Source: Microbacterium sp. | GTDB lineage: Bacteria > Actinomycetota > Actinomycetes > Actinomycetales > Microbacteriaceae | Direction of reading: 5' to 3' | DNA: 45,393 nucleotides | Assembly: GCF_003248605.1 (NCBI RefSeq) | Contig: NZ_QFPF01000048.1 | Coordinates: 1 to 45,393 of the forward strand | Part shown: positions 8,272 through 16,924 of the stretch, piece after piece | Layout of the letters: the number at the start of each line of letters is the position of its first letter | How positions within the stretch are numbered: position 1 is the first letter of the stretch | Made by a program: the position numbers and the translations under genes | The notes under the pieces: model-generated | The model's input: the letters and a program-made list of their open reading frames with translations, nothing else | Databases searched by the model: none | What the model was told of the DNA's origin: nothing

Positions 8272-9009
8272 TCAGCGCCCGGTCACCGTCAGCTCGACCG
8301 GCACCTCGAGCGCCGGCTGCAGACGGGCGAGCGCCGGGGCCAGGCCGAGGTCGACGAGGCGGATGCGCCCCGCGAGTTCGGGACCGCGCCCGGTGACGAG
8401 CCCCGCCTTGAGCGCACCCATCGTGACGGTGACGTCCGCGGCGAGCACGGTGTCGTCGGCGGTGCCGATGTCGGGGTGCAGGCCGCTCGGCAGGTCGACG
8501 GCGAGCACCCGCGGCCCGTCCTCGGCGGACGTCGCGGGCAGCAGAGCGGCGATTGCCGCGCGTGCGATCCCGCGCAGCGCGGGGTTCGCCGAGGTGCCGA
8601 TGCCGAGGATTCCGTCGATCACGAGCCGGTACTCCGATGCGCCCGCCTTGACCGCATCGAACCCGCGACACGTCACTCCCGCACGACGCGCGGCCCCGAG
8701 AGCCTCGCTGTGCGCCCCGTCCGAGGTCAGCAGCAGGTCGACGTCGCGCCCCTCGGCGGCGAGCTGCGCCGCCGCATACAGCGCGTCGCCCCCGTTGTTT
8801 CCGCGACCCGCCAGCACGAGCACGGGGCCGGGCCGCTCCCCCAGCAGCTCCCGCGCCGCGTCGGCGACCGCCTCGGCGGCCCGCTCCATGAGCGGCTCAC
8901 CGGCGGCGAGCAGGGGCTCTTCGGCGGCACGCACGGCCGCGGCCGTATACGCGGGCATGCGACGGGTCTGGGTCTGAGGCACCTGCCGGGTGCCGGCATC
9001 CACTGTCAT
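8272..9009 (-). CDS. nnrE: NAD(P)H-hydrate epimerase
   Basis: This 245-residue YjeF N-terminal (Rossmann-like) domain protein repairs damaged nicotinamide cofactors by interconverting R and S NAD(P)H hydrate. Signature blocks are LVLAGRGNNGGDALYAA (residues about 64-80), VIDGILGIG and VDLPSGLHPDIG, the last two shaping the K+ and substrate site. The ADP-dependent dehydratase domain (NnrD) often fused to it is absent here. The ATG at 9009 overlaps the stop of the upstream yihY gene as TGATG, so translation is likely coupled. Confidence 0.9.
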   Translation of the reverse strand: MTVDAGTRQVPQTQTRRMPAYTAAAVRAAEEPLLAAGEPLMERAAEAVADAARELLGERPGPVLVLAGRGNNGGDALYAAAQLAAEGRDVDLLLTSDGAHSEALGAARRAGVTCRGFDAVKAGASEYRLVIDGILGIGTSANPALRGIARAAIAALLPATSAEDGPRVLAVDLPSGLHPDIGTADDTVLAADVTVTMGALKAGLVTGRGPELAGRIRLVDLGLAPALARLQPALEVPVELTVTGR

Positions 9010-10052
9010 CAGCTCGTCTCCTTCGACGATGCGAGTGCGCTCTCACGCTCCTTCTGCTCATCATGCCTCGCCCGGTCGAGTTCGTCAGCAGCCAATCTGA
9101 CGGCGCGCTCGGCGCGGCGGACGCGCCGCTGCAGGAACGTGGAGGCACCGTGGCGGGCGCGCACCCGATCCTGCTCCTCTTCGACGCCCACGAGCACATA
9201 GGACGCGGCGATGAGCACCACCTGGCTGGAGAGGTTGAACCACAGCAGCAACGCGATGAGCGCCGCGAACGAGGCGAGCAGTGGATTGGATCGGGCGCCG
9301 CCGACGAACAGCCCCGACAGCTGCTGCAGCACGACCAGGCCGGCGGCGCCGATGAGCGCGCCCGGGATCAGCGCGCGCGGCGAGGCCGTGACCCCCGACA
9401 GCACCACGAACAGCACCGCGACGACGACGGCGTCGAGCACGAAGACGACCACCGTCGAGACCAGCCAGGTCGCCCACGAGGCGAAGGGATGGTCGGAGGA
9501 AAGCCCGAACCACGACGCGACGACGTCGACCAGCGCCGTGCCGAGGAACGTCGCCGCGGCCGCGGCGCCCAGGGCCACCGCGACGCCGACGGCGACGCCC
9601 AGGTTCCGCAGCAGCGCCCACACGACGAAGATGTCGGTGTTGGGCTGATCGGCCAGCGCGCGCAGCGCGGCGCGCGCCTGCCCGACCGATCCGATCGCCG
9701 CGCCGAGAAGACCGATCGACGAGATCACACCCGCGATCGACAGGCCCGCCGGGGCCTGGATGTCGTTCGTGTCGACCAGGCCGTCCTCGCCGACGAGGCC
9801 CGGGATCACCTGATTGACGGCGTCGATGAGCGCCTGCCATGCGACCTGGTTGCCGGAGAGCCACAGGGCCGCGATCGAGAAGCCCAGCAGCACGGCTGCG
9901 AACACGGCGAAGAGCATGCGGTAGGTGATGCTGTCGGCGAGCATCGGACCGCGGTGCTCGCTGTAGAGCAGGAAGGCGCGCACGGGCTTGAGCGTGAGCG
10001 CCCATGCGATGGCGCGGGTGATCGGGGTGCCGGATGCCGAGGACTCTGCCAT
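9009..10052 (-). CDS. yihY: YihY/BrkB-family inner membrane protein
   Basis: This 347-residue protein has about six hydrophobic segments and the YihY signature early on: ITRAIAWALTLKPVRAF then ITYRMLFAVFAAVLLGF. Conserved late blocks include GALIGAAGLVVLQQLSG and an LLWFNLSSQVVLIAASYVLV helix. The C-terminus is a charged cytoplasmic tail rich in Arg/Glu. The molecular role of the family is unclear; it was once misnamed ribonuclease BN. The start is ATG 10052 with a leaderless -10. It is followed by nnrE with a one-base overlap. Confidence 0.9.
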   Translation of the reverse strand: MAESSASGTPITRAIAWALTLKPVRAFLLYSEHRGPMLADSITYRMLFAVFAAVLLGFSIAALWLSGNQVAWQALIDAVNQVIPGLVGEDGLVDTNDIQAPAGLSIAGVISSIGLLGAAIGSVGQARAALRALADQPNTDIFVVWALLRNLGVAVGVAVALGAAAAATFLGTALVDVVASWFGLSSDHPFASWATWLVSTVVVFVLDAVVVAVLFVVLSGVTASPRALIPGALIGAAGLVVLQQLSGLFVGGARSNPLLASFAALIALLLWFNLSSQVVLIAASYVLVGVEEEQDRVRARHGASTFLQRRVRRAERAVRLAADELDRARHDEQKERESALASSKETS

Positions 10053-10058
10053 CGCCCC

Positions 10059-10064
10059 AGGCTA
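10059..10064 (-). promoter_or_regulatory. -10 element (TAGCCT) for leaderless yihY
   Basis: On the minus strand TAGCCT is followed by 6 bases and then the yihY ATG, the spacing of a leaderless transcript. Confidence 0.5.
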
Positions 10065-10092
10065 GGCCGTTGCGTCCCCGCCCCGCCGGGGG

Positions 10093-10121
10093 TTGACACT
10101 CGGCGCCACCTCGCGTGGATA
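10093..10121 (+). promoter_or_regulatory. Promoter of pilB (TTGACA, 17 bp, TGGATA)
   Basis: A perfect -35 (10093-10098) is separated by 17 bp from TGGATA (10116-10121). Start of transcription would fall near 10128. A GAGGGAGGG ribosome-binding stretch precedes the GTG at 10153. Read by eye only. Confidence 0.6.
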
Positions 10122-10152
10122 GGATGACCGCGGGAGAGAGGGAGGGCTGCGC

Positions 10153-11820
10153 GTGCGCGGAATCGCTCAAACGCTGGTGCTGACGGGTGCGGTGCGGGCG
10201 GCCGACATGTCGGAGGCGCTCGCGCAGTTCGGCGAAACGTCGGCGCTCGAGCGTCACCTCGTCGAGCGGCGCCTGGTCACCGAGCTGCAGCTGGCCGAGG
10301 CCATCGCACTGCACACGGGGCACCGACTGGTCGACCTGCAGGATGCGACCCTCGACCCGGAGATCGTCGCGCTCGTGCCGAGCGCCCTGTGCCGCAGGTA
10401 CCGGCTGATTCCGCTCGAGCGCATCTCGGGCCGCCTCACCGTGGCCATGCTCGATCCGACCGACATCATCGCCACCGACGACGTCACGAGCCTGACCGAT
10501 CTGAGCGTCGAACCGGTCGTCGTCGCCGCCGACGCGCTGCAGCAGGCCTTCGACCGCTACCTGCGCTCCGATGAGGAGCTCAGCGACCTCTCCGAGCAGA
10601 TCGGCGAGACCAGCGCCTCCGAGGGCGCGGTGTTCACCGAGTCCCTCGACGAGCAGGATGCCGATGCCCCGATCGTCCGCTTCGTCAATCTGCTGATCGC
10701 CCAGGCCATCAACGACCGGGCCAGCGACATCCACGTCGAGCCGGGCGAGCACGAGCTGACGGTCCGCTTTCGGATCGACGGCGTGCTGCACGAGATGCAG
10801 CGGGCGGACCGCGGCATCCAGGACGGCATCATCTCGCGCCTGAAGATCATGTCGGCCATCGACATCGCCGAGCGCCGCCGGCCGCAGGACGGCCGCCTCT
10901 CGGTGCATCACGAGGGCCGCCAGATCGACCTGCGCGTGGCGACCCTGCCGACGGTGTGGGGCGAGAAGATCGTCATGCGCATCCTCGACAACTCCGCCCA
11001 GCGCATGTCGCTCGACGACCTGCGCATGTCGGCCGACAACCTCGGGCGCTTTCGCGGCGCCATCACCCGGCCGCACGGCATGGTGCTGGTGACGGGGCCG
11101 ACGGGATCGGGCAAGTCCACGACGCTGTACACCGCGCTGCAGGAGGTCGCCGACCCCCGGGTCAATGTGATCACCGTCGAGGATCCCGTCGAGTACCGCA
11201 TGGCCGGGGTCAACCAGGTGCAGGTCAACAACCGCGCGGGTCTCACCTTCGGCTCGGCGCTGCGGTCGATCCTGCGCAGCGACCCCGACGTGGTGCTCGT
11301 CGGCGAGATCCGCGACCACGAGACCGCCGTCATCTCGATCGAGGCCTCGCTGACCGGCCACCTCGTGCTCTCGACGCTGCACACCAACGACGCCCCGAGC
11401 GCCGTGACCCGCATGATCGAGATCGGGTGCGAACCCTTCCTCGTCGCCACCGCCCTCTCGGCCGTCGTCGCGCAGCGCCTCGCGCGCCGCCTCTGCGATC
11501 GGTGCCGTCAGCCGGCGAACGAGCCCGTCGAGGTGCTCGACTCCCTCGGGTTCCCGTACGACCCCCAGCATCCGCCCCAGATCTTCCGCGCGGTGGGGTG
11601 CGTCGTGTGCTCGCACACCGGCTACCGCGGCCGGATCGCGCTGCACGAGGTCATGACGCTGTCGGAGCGCATCGAGCAGCTCGTCGTGACCCGCGCCACG
11701 GGCACCGAGATCCGCGCGCAGGCGCTGGAGGAGGGCATGGTGTCGCTGCGCAACGACGGCTTCGCCAAGGTAGCGCAGGGACTCACGACGATCGACGAGG
11801 TGCTGCGCGTCGCCGCCTGA
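10153..11820 (+). CDS. pilB: PilB/GspE-type pilus extension ATPase
   Basis: This 555-residue hexameric motor ATPase powers pilus assembly. An MshEN/GspE_N domain (residues about 20-140) is followed by a short linker and the ATPase core. Walker A is GPTGSGKSTT at 315-324 (K321). The Walker B region is DPDVVLVGEIRD at 377-388. The His box is LTGHLVLSTLHTN. A tetracysteine zinc site (C448, C451, C483, C486) is typical of PilB and absent from PilT. It starts at GTG with a strong AGGGAGGG site. It is the only PilB in the window, lies convergent to pilC1, and presumably serves one or both pilus clusters. Confidence 0.93.
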   Translation: MRGIAQTLVLTGAVRAADMSEALAQFGETSALERHLVERRLVTELQLAEAIALHTGHRLVDLQDATLDPEIVALVPSALCRRYRLIPLERISGRLTVAMLDPTDIIATDDVTSLTDLSVEPVVVAADALQQAFDRYLRSDEELSDLSEQIGETSASEGAVFTESLDEQDADAPIVRFVNLLIAQAINDRASDIHVEPGEHELTVRFRIDGVLHEMQRADRGIQDGIISRLKIMSAIDIAERRRPQDGRLSVHHEGRQIDLRVATLPTVWGEKIVMRILDNSAQRMSLDDLRMSADNLGRFRGAITRPHGMVLVTGPTGSGKSTTLYTALQEVADPRVNVITVEDPVEYRMAGVNQVQVNNRAGLTFGSALRSILRSDPDVVLVGEIRDHETAVISIEASLTGHLVLSTLHTNDAPSAVTRMIEIGCEPFLVATALSAVVAQRLARRLCDRCRQPANEPVEVLDSLGFPYDPQHPPQIFRAVGCVVCSHTGYRGRIALHEVMTLSERIEQLVVTRATGTEIRAQALEEGMVSLRNDGFAKVAQGLTTIDEVLRVAA

Positions 11821-11865
11821 CGCCCGGGCATCGCTGGAGTCGGTTCACGGGCGCACTCGGCCCGC

Positions 11866-11960
11866 GTGTCCCACTTTCTGTCGCTGTGGGGTGCGCCCAG
11901 CTCGTGTGTGTCCCACTTTGTGTCGCCATGGGGCCCCCTCAGCGACAGAAAGTGGGACAC
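11866..11960. repeat. Short palindromic repeat cluster A (three units) 3' of pilB and pilC1
   Basis: A 21-bp sequence containing GTCCCACTTTCTGTCG at 11866-11886 is repeated exactly, inverted, at 11940-11960. A degenerate direct copy (one base changed in the core) begins at 11908. The perfect 21-bp arms could form a long stem at the convergent ends of pilB and pilC1. The same element recurs at 21179-21324. Confidence 0.8.
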
Positions 11961-11994
11961 CCCACCCCACCCCACCCCACCCCACCCCACCCCA
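11960..11994 (+). repeat. CCCCA pentanucleotide microsatellite (7 copies)
   Basis: Seven perfect tandem copies of CCCCA directly abut the last unit of repeat cluster A. The tract is noncoding, between the 3' ends of pilB and pilC1. Confidence 0.9.
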
Positions 11995-12035
11995 CCGGAA
12001 GACGGGCGTTGCGCGCAGATCATGGATGCCGGGGC

Positions 12036-13268
12036 TCAGCCGCCCATCTCGCCGTAGATGCTGAAGATCGGCATGTAGAGCGAGACGACCATGCCGCCGA
12101 TGATGATGCCGATGCCGACGATCAGCACCGGTTCGATCGTGGACGCCAGCTGGTCGGTCGCGGTGTCGACCTCGTTCTCGTACACGTCGGCGATGCTCGC
12201 GAGCATGTCGGCGAGGGTTCCCGACTCCTCCCCCACCGACACCATCTGCGCCACCATCGGGGGAAAGACACCCGCTTTGGCGAGCGGGCCCGAGAACGAG
12301 CGGCCCTGTCGGATCGACTCCTGGATGTCCTGCACCGCCCTCTCGACAGCCCAGTTGTTGGAGGCCTCGCCGACGATGGCGAGCGCCTGGATGAGTGGCA
12401 CACCGGCGTGGAGCATCATCGACAGGCTGCGCGCGAACCGCGCGACGGCGATCTTGGTCATCAGGGTGCCGAACACCGGCATCCGGAGCTTGAGCGGATC
12501 GACGACGCGGCGCACCCGCTCGGTCGTGCGATTGCGCCGCCACCACACCCAGCCGCCGGCGGCGCCGATGACGAGCAGCGGGATGATCCACATCATGTTC
12601 TTCGACAGCGTGACGAGGATCTGCGTGGGCAGCGGCAGCTCCGAGCCCATGCCGACGAACATGCCCTCGAAGATCGGCACGATGAAGGTCACCATCGCGA
12701 GCACGCCGAGCATCGCGACCGAGAGCACGACCATCGGGTACGTCGTCGCGGTCTTGATCTTGTTCTGCAGCTCGGCCTCGCCGGCGTAGGTCTTGGCGAT
12801 CGAGGCGAGCGACTGGCCGAGGAACCCGCCGCTCTCGCCGACCTTGACGATGCTCACCAGCAGGGGCGGGAACACCTTGGGGTGCTTCGACAGCGCCGAG
12901 GAGAACGACGACCCCGTCTCGACGTCGGCGTGCACGGCGACGAGGGCGCTCTGCAGCGCCTTGTCGCTGGTCTGCTCCGTGAGGATGGAGAGCGTGCGCA
13001 TGAGCGGCAGACCCGCGTTGGTCAGCCCGGCCATCTGCTTGGCGAACGTCGCCAGCTCCGCGACCTTGACGCGCTTCTCGAACCCCGGGATGCGCAGTTC
13101 GGCGTTCAGTCCGGTCGTCGCGACCGCGGCGACCTCGAGGGGGGTGAGACCCTGCGCCCGCAGCTTCGAGGTGACGGCGCCCTCACCCGCGGCCTCCATC
13201 GTGCCCTTGACGACCGCGCCGCCCGAGAGGTCGACGGCCCGGTAGGTGTACTCCTGGATGACGGCCAT
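12036..13268 (-). CDS. pilC: Type IV pilus platform protein PilC, copy 1
   Basis: This 410-residue polytopic protein of the GspF/PilC family couples motor ATPases to the pilus base. It has two T2SSF repeats: residues about 70-190 (FAKQMAGLTNAGLPLMRTL) and 270-395 (FARSLSMMLHAGVPLIQAL). Each is followed by a VGESGG or VGEESG motif and strong membrane helices near 170-200, 220-240 and 380-405. The N-terminal YTYRAVD strand is typical. The ATG at 13268 overlaps the stop of pilT1 as TGATG. It is the last gene of cluster 1. Identity to copy 2 is visibly high throughout. Confidence 0.93.
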   Translation of the reverse strand: MAVIQEYTYRAVDLSGGAVVKGTMEAAGEGAVTSKLRAQGLTPLEVAAVATTGLNAELRIPGFEKRVKVAELATFAKQMAGLTNAGLPLMRTLSILTEQTSDKALQSALVAVHADVETGSSFSSALSKHPKVFPPLLVSIVKVGESGGFLGQSLASIAKTYAGEAELQNKIKTATTYPMVVLSVAMLGVLAMVTFIVPIFEGMFVGMGSELPLPTQILVTLSKNMMWIIPLLVIGAAGGWVWWRRNRTTERVRRVVDPLKLRMPVFGTLMTKIAVARFARSLSMMLHAGVPLIQALAIVGEASNNWAVERAVQDIQESIRQGRSFSGPLAKAGVFPPMVAQMVSVGEESGTLADMLASIADVYENEVDTATDQLASTIEPVLIVGIGIIIGGMVVSLYMPIFSIYGEMGG

Positions 13269-14404
13269 CAGCTGCCCCAGCCCGAGAGCTGCCGCTCGCC
13301 CGCGTGCATCGACCAGGCCTCGGCGTCGAGATCGGCAGGGCGCACGCGCACGTCGTCGAGGCTCTTGGGGTCGGCGGCGTACGTCTTGGCGACGGCCTGC
13401 GAGACGGTGCCGGCCTCGACGAGGCGCTTGAGGTCCTGGTCGAGGGTGTGCATGCCGAGCGCCGACCCGGCCTGCATGGCCGAGTAGAGCTGCCCGATCT
13501 GCGCCTCGCGGATGAGGTTCGCCACAGCGGGGGTGTTCACGAGCACCTCGGTCGCGATCGTGCGCCCCTTGCGCTGGGCCAGTGGGAGCAGGCTCTGGCT
13601 GATGATGCCCTGCAGCGTGTCGCCGAGCTGCGTGCGAATCTGATCCTGCTGATGCGAGGGAAAGACATCCACGATGCGGTTGATGCTCTTCGCCGCGCCC
13701 TGCGTGTGCAGCGTCGAGAGCACCAGGTGACCCGTCTCGGCGGCCGAGAGGGCGGTATGGATCGACTCCTGATCGCGCAGCTCGCCGATGAGGATCACGT
13801 CGGGGTCCTGACGCAGGATGCGGCGCAGTGCCTCGGCGAACGAGGCCGTGTCGCTGCCGATCTCGCGCTGGTGGATGAGCGAGCGCTTGCTCTGATGCTG
13901 GAACTCGATCGGGTCCTCGACCGTGATGATGTGGGCGGGCAGGGTCGTGTTGATGATGTCGACCATGGCCGTCAGGGTCGTGGACTTTCCCGAGCCCGTC
14001 GGTCCCGTCACGAGCACGAGCCCGCGGGGTTTGAGGGCGAGGTCGCGACAGACGGCGGGGGCACCGAGCTTCTCGAGCGTCGAGACGGTCGTCGAGATGA
14101 AGCGCAGCGCGACCGCCATCTGCCCGACCTGACGGAATACGTTGACGCGAAAGCGGCCGAGACCCGGCGAGGTATAGGAGAGGTCGACCTCGCCGGCGGC
14201 GGCGAAGTCCTCGCGCTGACCCGGGGAGAGGATGCGGTCGATCGCGGCCTCGAGCCACGCGGCCGGAAGGGGCTCGGCGAAACCCGGCACGGGGGCGAGA
14301 TCGCCGTCGACGCGCATCTGCGCGGCGGCGCCCGCGGTGAGGTGCACGTCGGAGGCGCGTCCCTCCGCCGCGGCGTTCAGGATGGGGTCGAGCGTGGGGG
14401 TCAT
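13268..14404 (-). CDS. pilT: PilT retraction ATPase, copy 1
   Basis: This 378-residue hexameric ATPase drives pilus retraction. The N-terminal PAS-like domain holds ASDVHLTAG and MRVDGDL. Walker A is GPTGSGKSTT at 134-143 (K140). The Asp box lies in ITVEDPIEF, the Walker B segment is DVILIGELRD (about 202-211), and the His box is TGHLVLSTLHT (224-234). VANLIRE at 294-300 corresponds to the AIRNLIRE motif needed for retraction in known PilT. There is no tetracysteine site, separating it from PilB. It ends in a one-base overlap with pilC1. Confidence 0.94.
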   Translation of the reverse strand: MTPTLDPILNAAAEGRASDVHLTAGAAAQMRVDGDLAPVPGFAEPLPAAWLEAAIDRILSPGQREDFAAAGEVDLSYTSPGLGRFRVNVFRQVGQMAVALRFISTTVSTLEKLGAPAVCRDLALKPRGLVLVTGPTGSGKSTTLTAMVDIINTTLPAHIITVEDPIEFQHQSKRSLIHQREIGSDTASFAEALRRILRQDPDVILIGELRDQESIHTALSAAETGHLVLSTLHTQGAAKSINRIVDVFPSHQQDQIRTQLGDTLQGIISQSLLPLAQRKGRTIATEVLVNTPAVANLIREAQIGQLYSAMQAGSALGMHTLDQDLKRLVEAGTVSQAVAKTYAADPKSLDDVRVRPADLDAEAWSMHAGERQLSGWGS

Positions 14405-14414
14405 CGTTCTCTCC

Positions 14415-15104
14415 TCAGCTGTCGGCGCGCACGAAGGTCAGGGCGCTGACGGTCACGTCGTAGGCGTCGTCGGTGGCGGTCAGGCCGGAGTGGACGATCG
14501 CGATCAGTCGGGGCCCGCGCCCCAGGGCGTCGACGAACGCGACGGCCTGCGCCGGGTCGGCCGCCTCGACGGCGATCGAGAACGACACCTGGGTGCGCGG
14601 GCTCGCGGCGGTCGCCTCCGGCGCCTGTGCGGCGGGGTCGGCGGCGTCGGCGGAGGGTGCGGGGGTCTGGGCGGGTGCCGTCGTGGCCGCGGGGTCGGAT
14701 GCCGGAGCCTGCGCGGGTGCCGTCTCTGCGGCGCCGTCTTCGTCGGTACCGCCCACGCGGGGCGCCCATGCCTCGACCTCGGCGGCGGTGACGCTCACGA
14801 CCGTCACACCGCTCTCGGCCGCGGCCGCACCGACGATCTCGAACACGTCGTCGGCCCTGGTGTCGGCGGGGATCTGTGCGCGCAGCTCGGCGACGTCGGC
14901 TTCGATCTCGTCGAACCGCTCGGCGTCGGCCCGCAGCGCGGCCAGCTGCGCATCGAACACGATGTTGTCGCCCTCGACGCGCTGGGCGTCGGCTGAGACC
15001 TTCTCGGCGGCGGAGAACAGCGGCAAGGCGATGAGGAACACCCCGCCCAGGAGCGCCGCGACGACGGCGAGCCCGCCGACGAGATTGATGAGCTGCTTGG
15101 CCAT
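14415..15104 (-). CDS. pilO: PilO-like alignment protein, copy 1
   Basis: This 229-residue bitopic protein has one N-terminal membrane helix (about 6-30), a coiled-coil stretch (35-80) and a C-terminal ferredoxin-like fold. A long Ala/Pro/Thr-rich insertion (about 125-165) splits the C-terminal part. PilO pairs with PilN to link the PilM ring to the pilus. Assignment rests on size, topology and gene order M-N-O rather than strong motifs. The ATG at 15104 overlaps the pilN1 stop as TGATG. Confidence 0.8.
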   Translation of the reverse strand: MAKQLINLVGGLAVVAALLGGVFLIALPLFSAAEKVSADAQRVEGDNIVFDAQLAALRADAERFDEIEADVAELRAQIPADTRADDVFEIVGAAAAESGVTVVSVTAAEVEAWAPRVGGTDEDGAAETAPAQAPASDPAATTAPAQTPAPSADAADPAAQAPEATAASPRTQVSFSIAVEAADPAQAVAFVDALGRGPRLIAIVHSGLTATDDAYDVTVSALTFVRADS

Positions 15105-15820
15105 CACTGCCCTGCGCTTTCGTCGGGATCGGCGTAGACGCCGGTGTAGAGCGACTGGTCGAGAACGAGGGTGAGCTGATACGTGTACGTGCGCGCATCA
15201 CCCTCTCCCGTCTCGGCCATCACCTCGCGGGCATCGGCCGACAGGGCGCCGGGGATCGCGCGCAGCGCGCGCACCGCGGGGGCGATGTCGATCGGTGTGG
15301 GCGATTCGAGGGTGAGCGCACCCGACAGGCCGGGCGCGGAGGCGCTCTCGGGCGAACCCGCCGCGGGCGCGGCTCCCACGGCGAGATCGAAGCCGGAGAG
15401 CGTGACGCCCGGGGGCAGTGTGCGCACGAGGGTGTCGAGCATGTCCTCCCAGCGCAAGTCGGTGGCCATCGCCTCGGCGCGGAAGGCCGTCAGCTCCGTC
15501 TCGGTGGCCAGGGCCTGACGCACGTCCTGCAGCGTGGCCAGCTGAGCCAGAAGGTCGGTGGTGCGCGACCCGGCCGCCGCGAGACGCTGTTCGGCCGCGA
15601 GGGTGAGCGCGTAGGAGCCGCCGCTCAGTACCAGCACGGCGGCGAGCGCGCCCACCAGCCCCCATCCCCAGCGGCGGATCATCGCCGCCCGCTCGCGTCG
15701 CTCCGTCTCGGCGCGGGGAAGAAGATTCACCCGCGGCGACGCGGCCGAGGCCGCGGTCGCCGCACCCCGGGTGAGCGAGAGCCGCGAGGTGCGCGCGCGA
15801 AGACTCAGGCGCGGCCCCAT
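15104..15820 (-). CDS. pilN: PilN-like protein, copy 1
   Basis: This 238-residue bitopic protein has the PilN hallmark PRVNLLPRAE at about residues 29-38. In known systems this motif docks onto PilM. One membrane helix follows (about 51-72), then a coiled coil and an alpha/beta domain. A longer N-terminal extension (MGPRLSLRAR...) precedes the motif than in copy 2. The start overlaps the end of pilM1 by 16 bases, suggesting coupled translation. Confidence 0.85.
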   Translation of the reverse strand: MGPRLSLRARTSRLSLTRGAATAASAASPRVNLLPRAETERRERAAMIRRWGWGLVGALAAVLVLSGGSYALTLAAEQRLAAAGSRTTDLLAQLATLQDVRQALATETELTAFRAEAMATDLRWEDMLDTLVRTLPPGVTLSGFDLAVGAAPAAGSPESASAPGLSGALTLESPTPIDIAPAVRALRAIPGALSADAREVMAETGEGDARTYTYQLTLVLDQSLYTGVYADPDESAGQ

Positions 15821-16899
15821 CCGGGCACCTCCCCGAGTACGACGCCGATGGTCGGCACCAGGTTGCGGGCGAGGTCGTCGGCGGGTGCGGCATCACCCGC
15901 GGACGGGAGCAGGTCGCTCGCCGCGATCGCCCGCACGGGCACATCGAGCGCAGCATCCAGCGCTTCTGTCATGCCGGGTGCGGCGGCGCCGGCACCGCTG
16001 ACGAGCACGGAGCTCACGGGCCGCTCGGTACCCGGGCGCGCGTCGTAGAAGGCGATCGTGTCGCGCACCCGCGACATCATGTCGGCCACGGCCGGGTCCA
16101 TCGCGCCGTGCCGCGCCGCCGCGCGGCCGCGGAGGGTGGGCAGCGAGGCGGGTAGGGCGACCGCCTCGTCGGGCACGCCGACGCCAGCGCCCACGAGAGC
16201 GAGTTCGCGGACCGGGGCCTCGACGGGTGCCACGGTCGCCTCGACCGGCGCCGCGGTCCTCGCCCGCACGGCCGCGGTGGGAAGCGTCGCCGGGATGATG
16301 CGCACGAAACGCGGCACCCCGAACTCGGTGACAACGACGTAGCTCGTGTGATCGCCGAGGTGCAGCATCGCGACGCACTCGCTCGGGGCCAGTCGTTGCG
16401 CCGCCCGCGCGAGTCCGAAGGGTGCAAGATCCACCACGTCGACCCGCAGCCGGGCCTTGCCGAGGGTCGAGATGAGCGCCTCGACCGTCTCGGACACGGC
16501 GGCCACGAGCAGCCCGTGGATCTTGCCCTCGTGCTCGAGCGTGGGATAGAAGTCGAGCACCGCCTGCGTCACCGGCACCGGCAACAGGTCCTGCACCTGG
16601 AACGGCAGCGCCTGGCGCAGCAGCTCCGGCTTCATCGCGGGGGTGACGTATTCACGCACCAGGATGCGACGGCTCGCGATCGCGAGGACAACACGGCGCC
16701 CCTTGATCCCGGCGCGGGCCCACAGCTGCTTGATCGCGATCGCGACCGCGTCGGGGTCGAGGATCTCGGAATCTCTCGCCGAGCCCGGGGGCAGCAGCAC
16801 CTCGCCCGCCGCGACGACGGTGGGCGTCCGGCCCGTCGAGATCTCGACGGCGCGAACGCTCTCCTCGGTGATCTCGAGTGCAACCTGGGTCTTCGCCAT
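15805..16899 (-). CDS. pilM: PilM actin-like ATPase, copy 1
   Basis: This 364-residue cytoplasmic protein forms the ring that binds PilN's N-terminus. It begins VALEITEESVRAVEI, the first phosphate-binding loop of the actin/FtsA fold. Later blocks are LPFQVQDLLPVPV, LHLGDHTSYVVV (second phosphate loop) and VLVSGAGAAAPG (adenosine loop). An insertion of about 45 residues (around 225-270, Ala/Val/Glu-rich) is absent from copy 2, making copy 1 longer (364 against 316). The ATG at 16899 has a GGGAGAGGGGAGAG purine-rich site and begins 25 bases after pilD1. Confidence 0.9.
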   Translation of the reverse strand: MAKTQVALEITEESVRAVEISTGRTPTVVAAGEVLLPPGSARDSEILDPDAVAIAIKQLWARAGIKGRRVVLAIASRRILVREYVTPAMKPELLRQALPFQVQDLLPVPVTQAVLDFYPTLEHEGKIHGLLVAAVSETVEALISTLGKARLRVDVVDLAPFGLARAAQRLAPSECVAMLHLGDHTSYVVVTEFGVPRFVRIIPATLPTAAVRARTAAPVEATVAPVEAPVRELALVGAGVGVPDEAVALPASLPTLRGRAAARHGAMDPAVADMMSRVRDTIAFYDARPGTERPVSSVLVSGAGAAAPGMTEALDAALDVPVRAIAASDLLPSAGDAAPADDLARNLVPTIGVVLGEVPGWGRA

Positions 16900-16924
16900 C
16901 AGCTCTCTCCCCTCTCCCATGCCT

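Noticed and set aside
9085..11646. 853-codon minus-strand open frame
   Set aside because: It spans yihY and the antisense of pilB in wrong frames; both real genes have strong family motifs and starts.
11866..11960. CRISPR-like repeats
   Set aside because: Units alternate in orientation, spacing is irregular and there are only three; no cas genes nearby.
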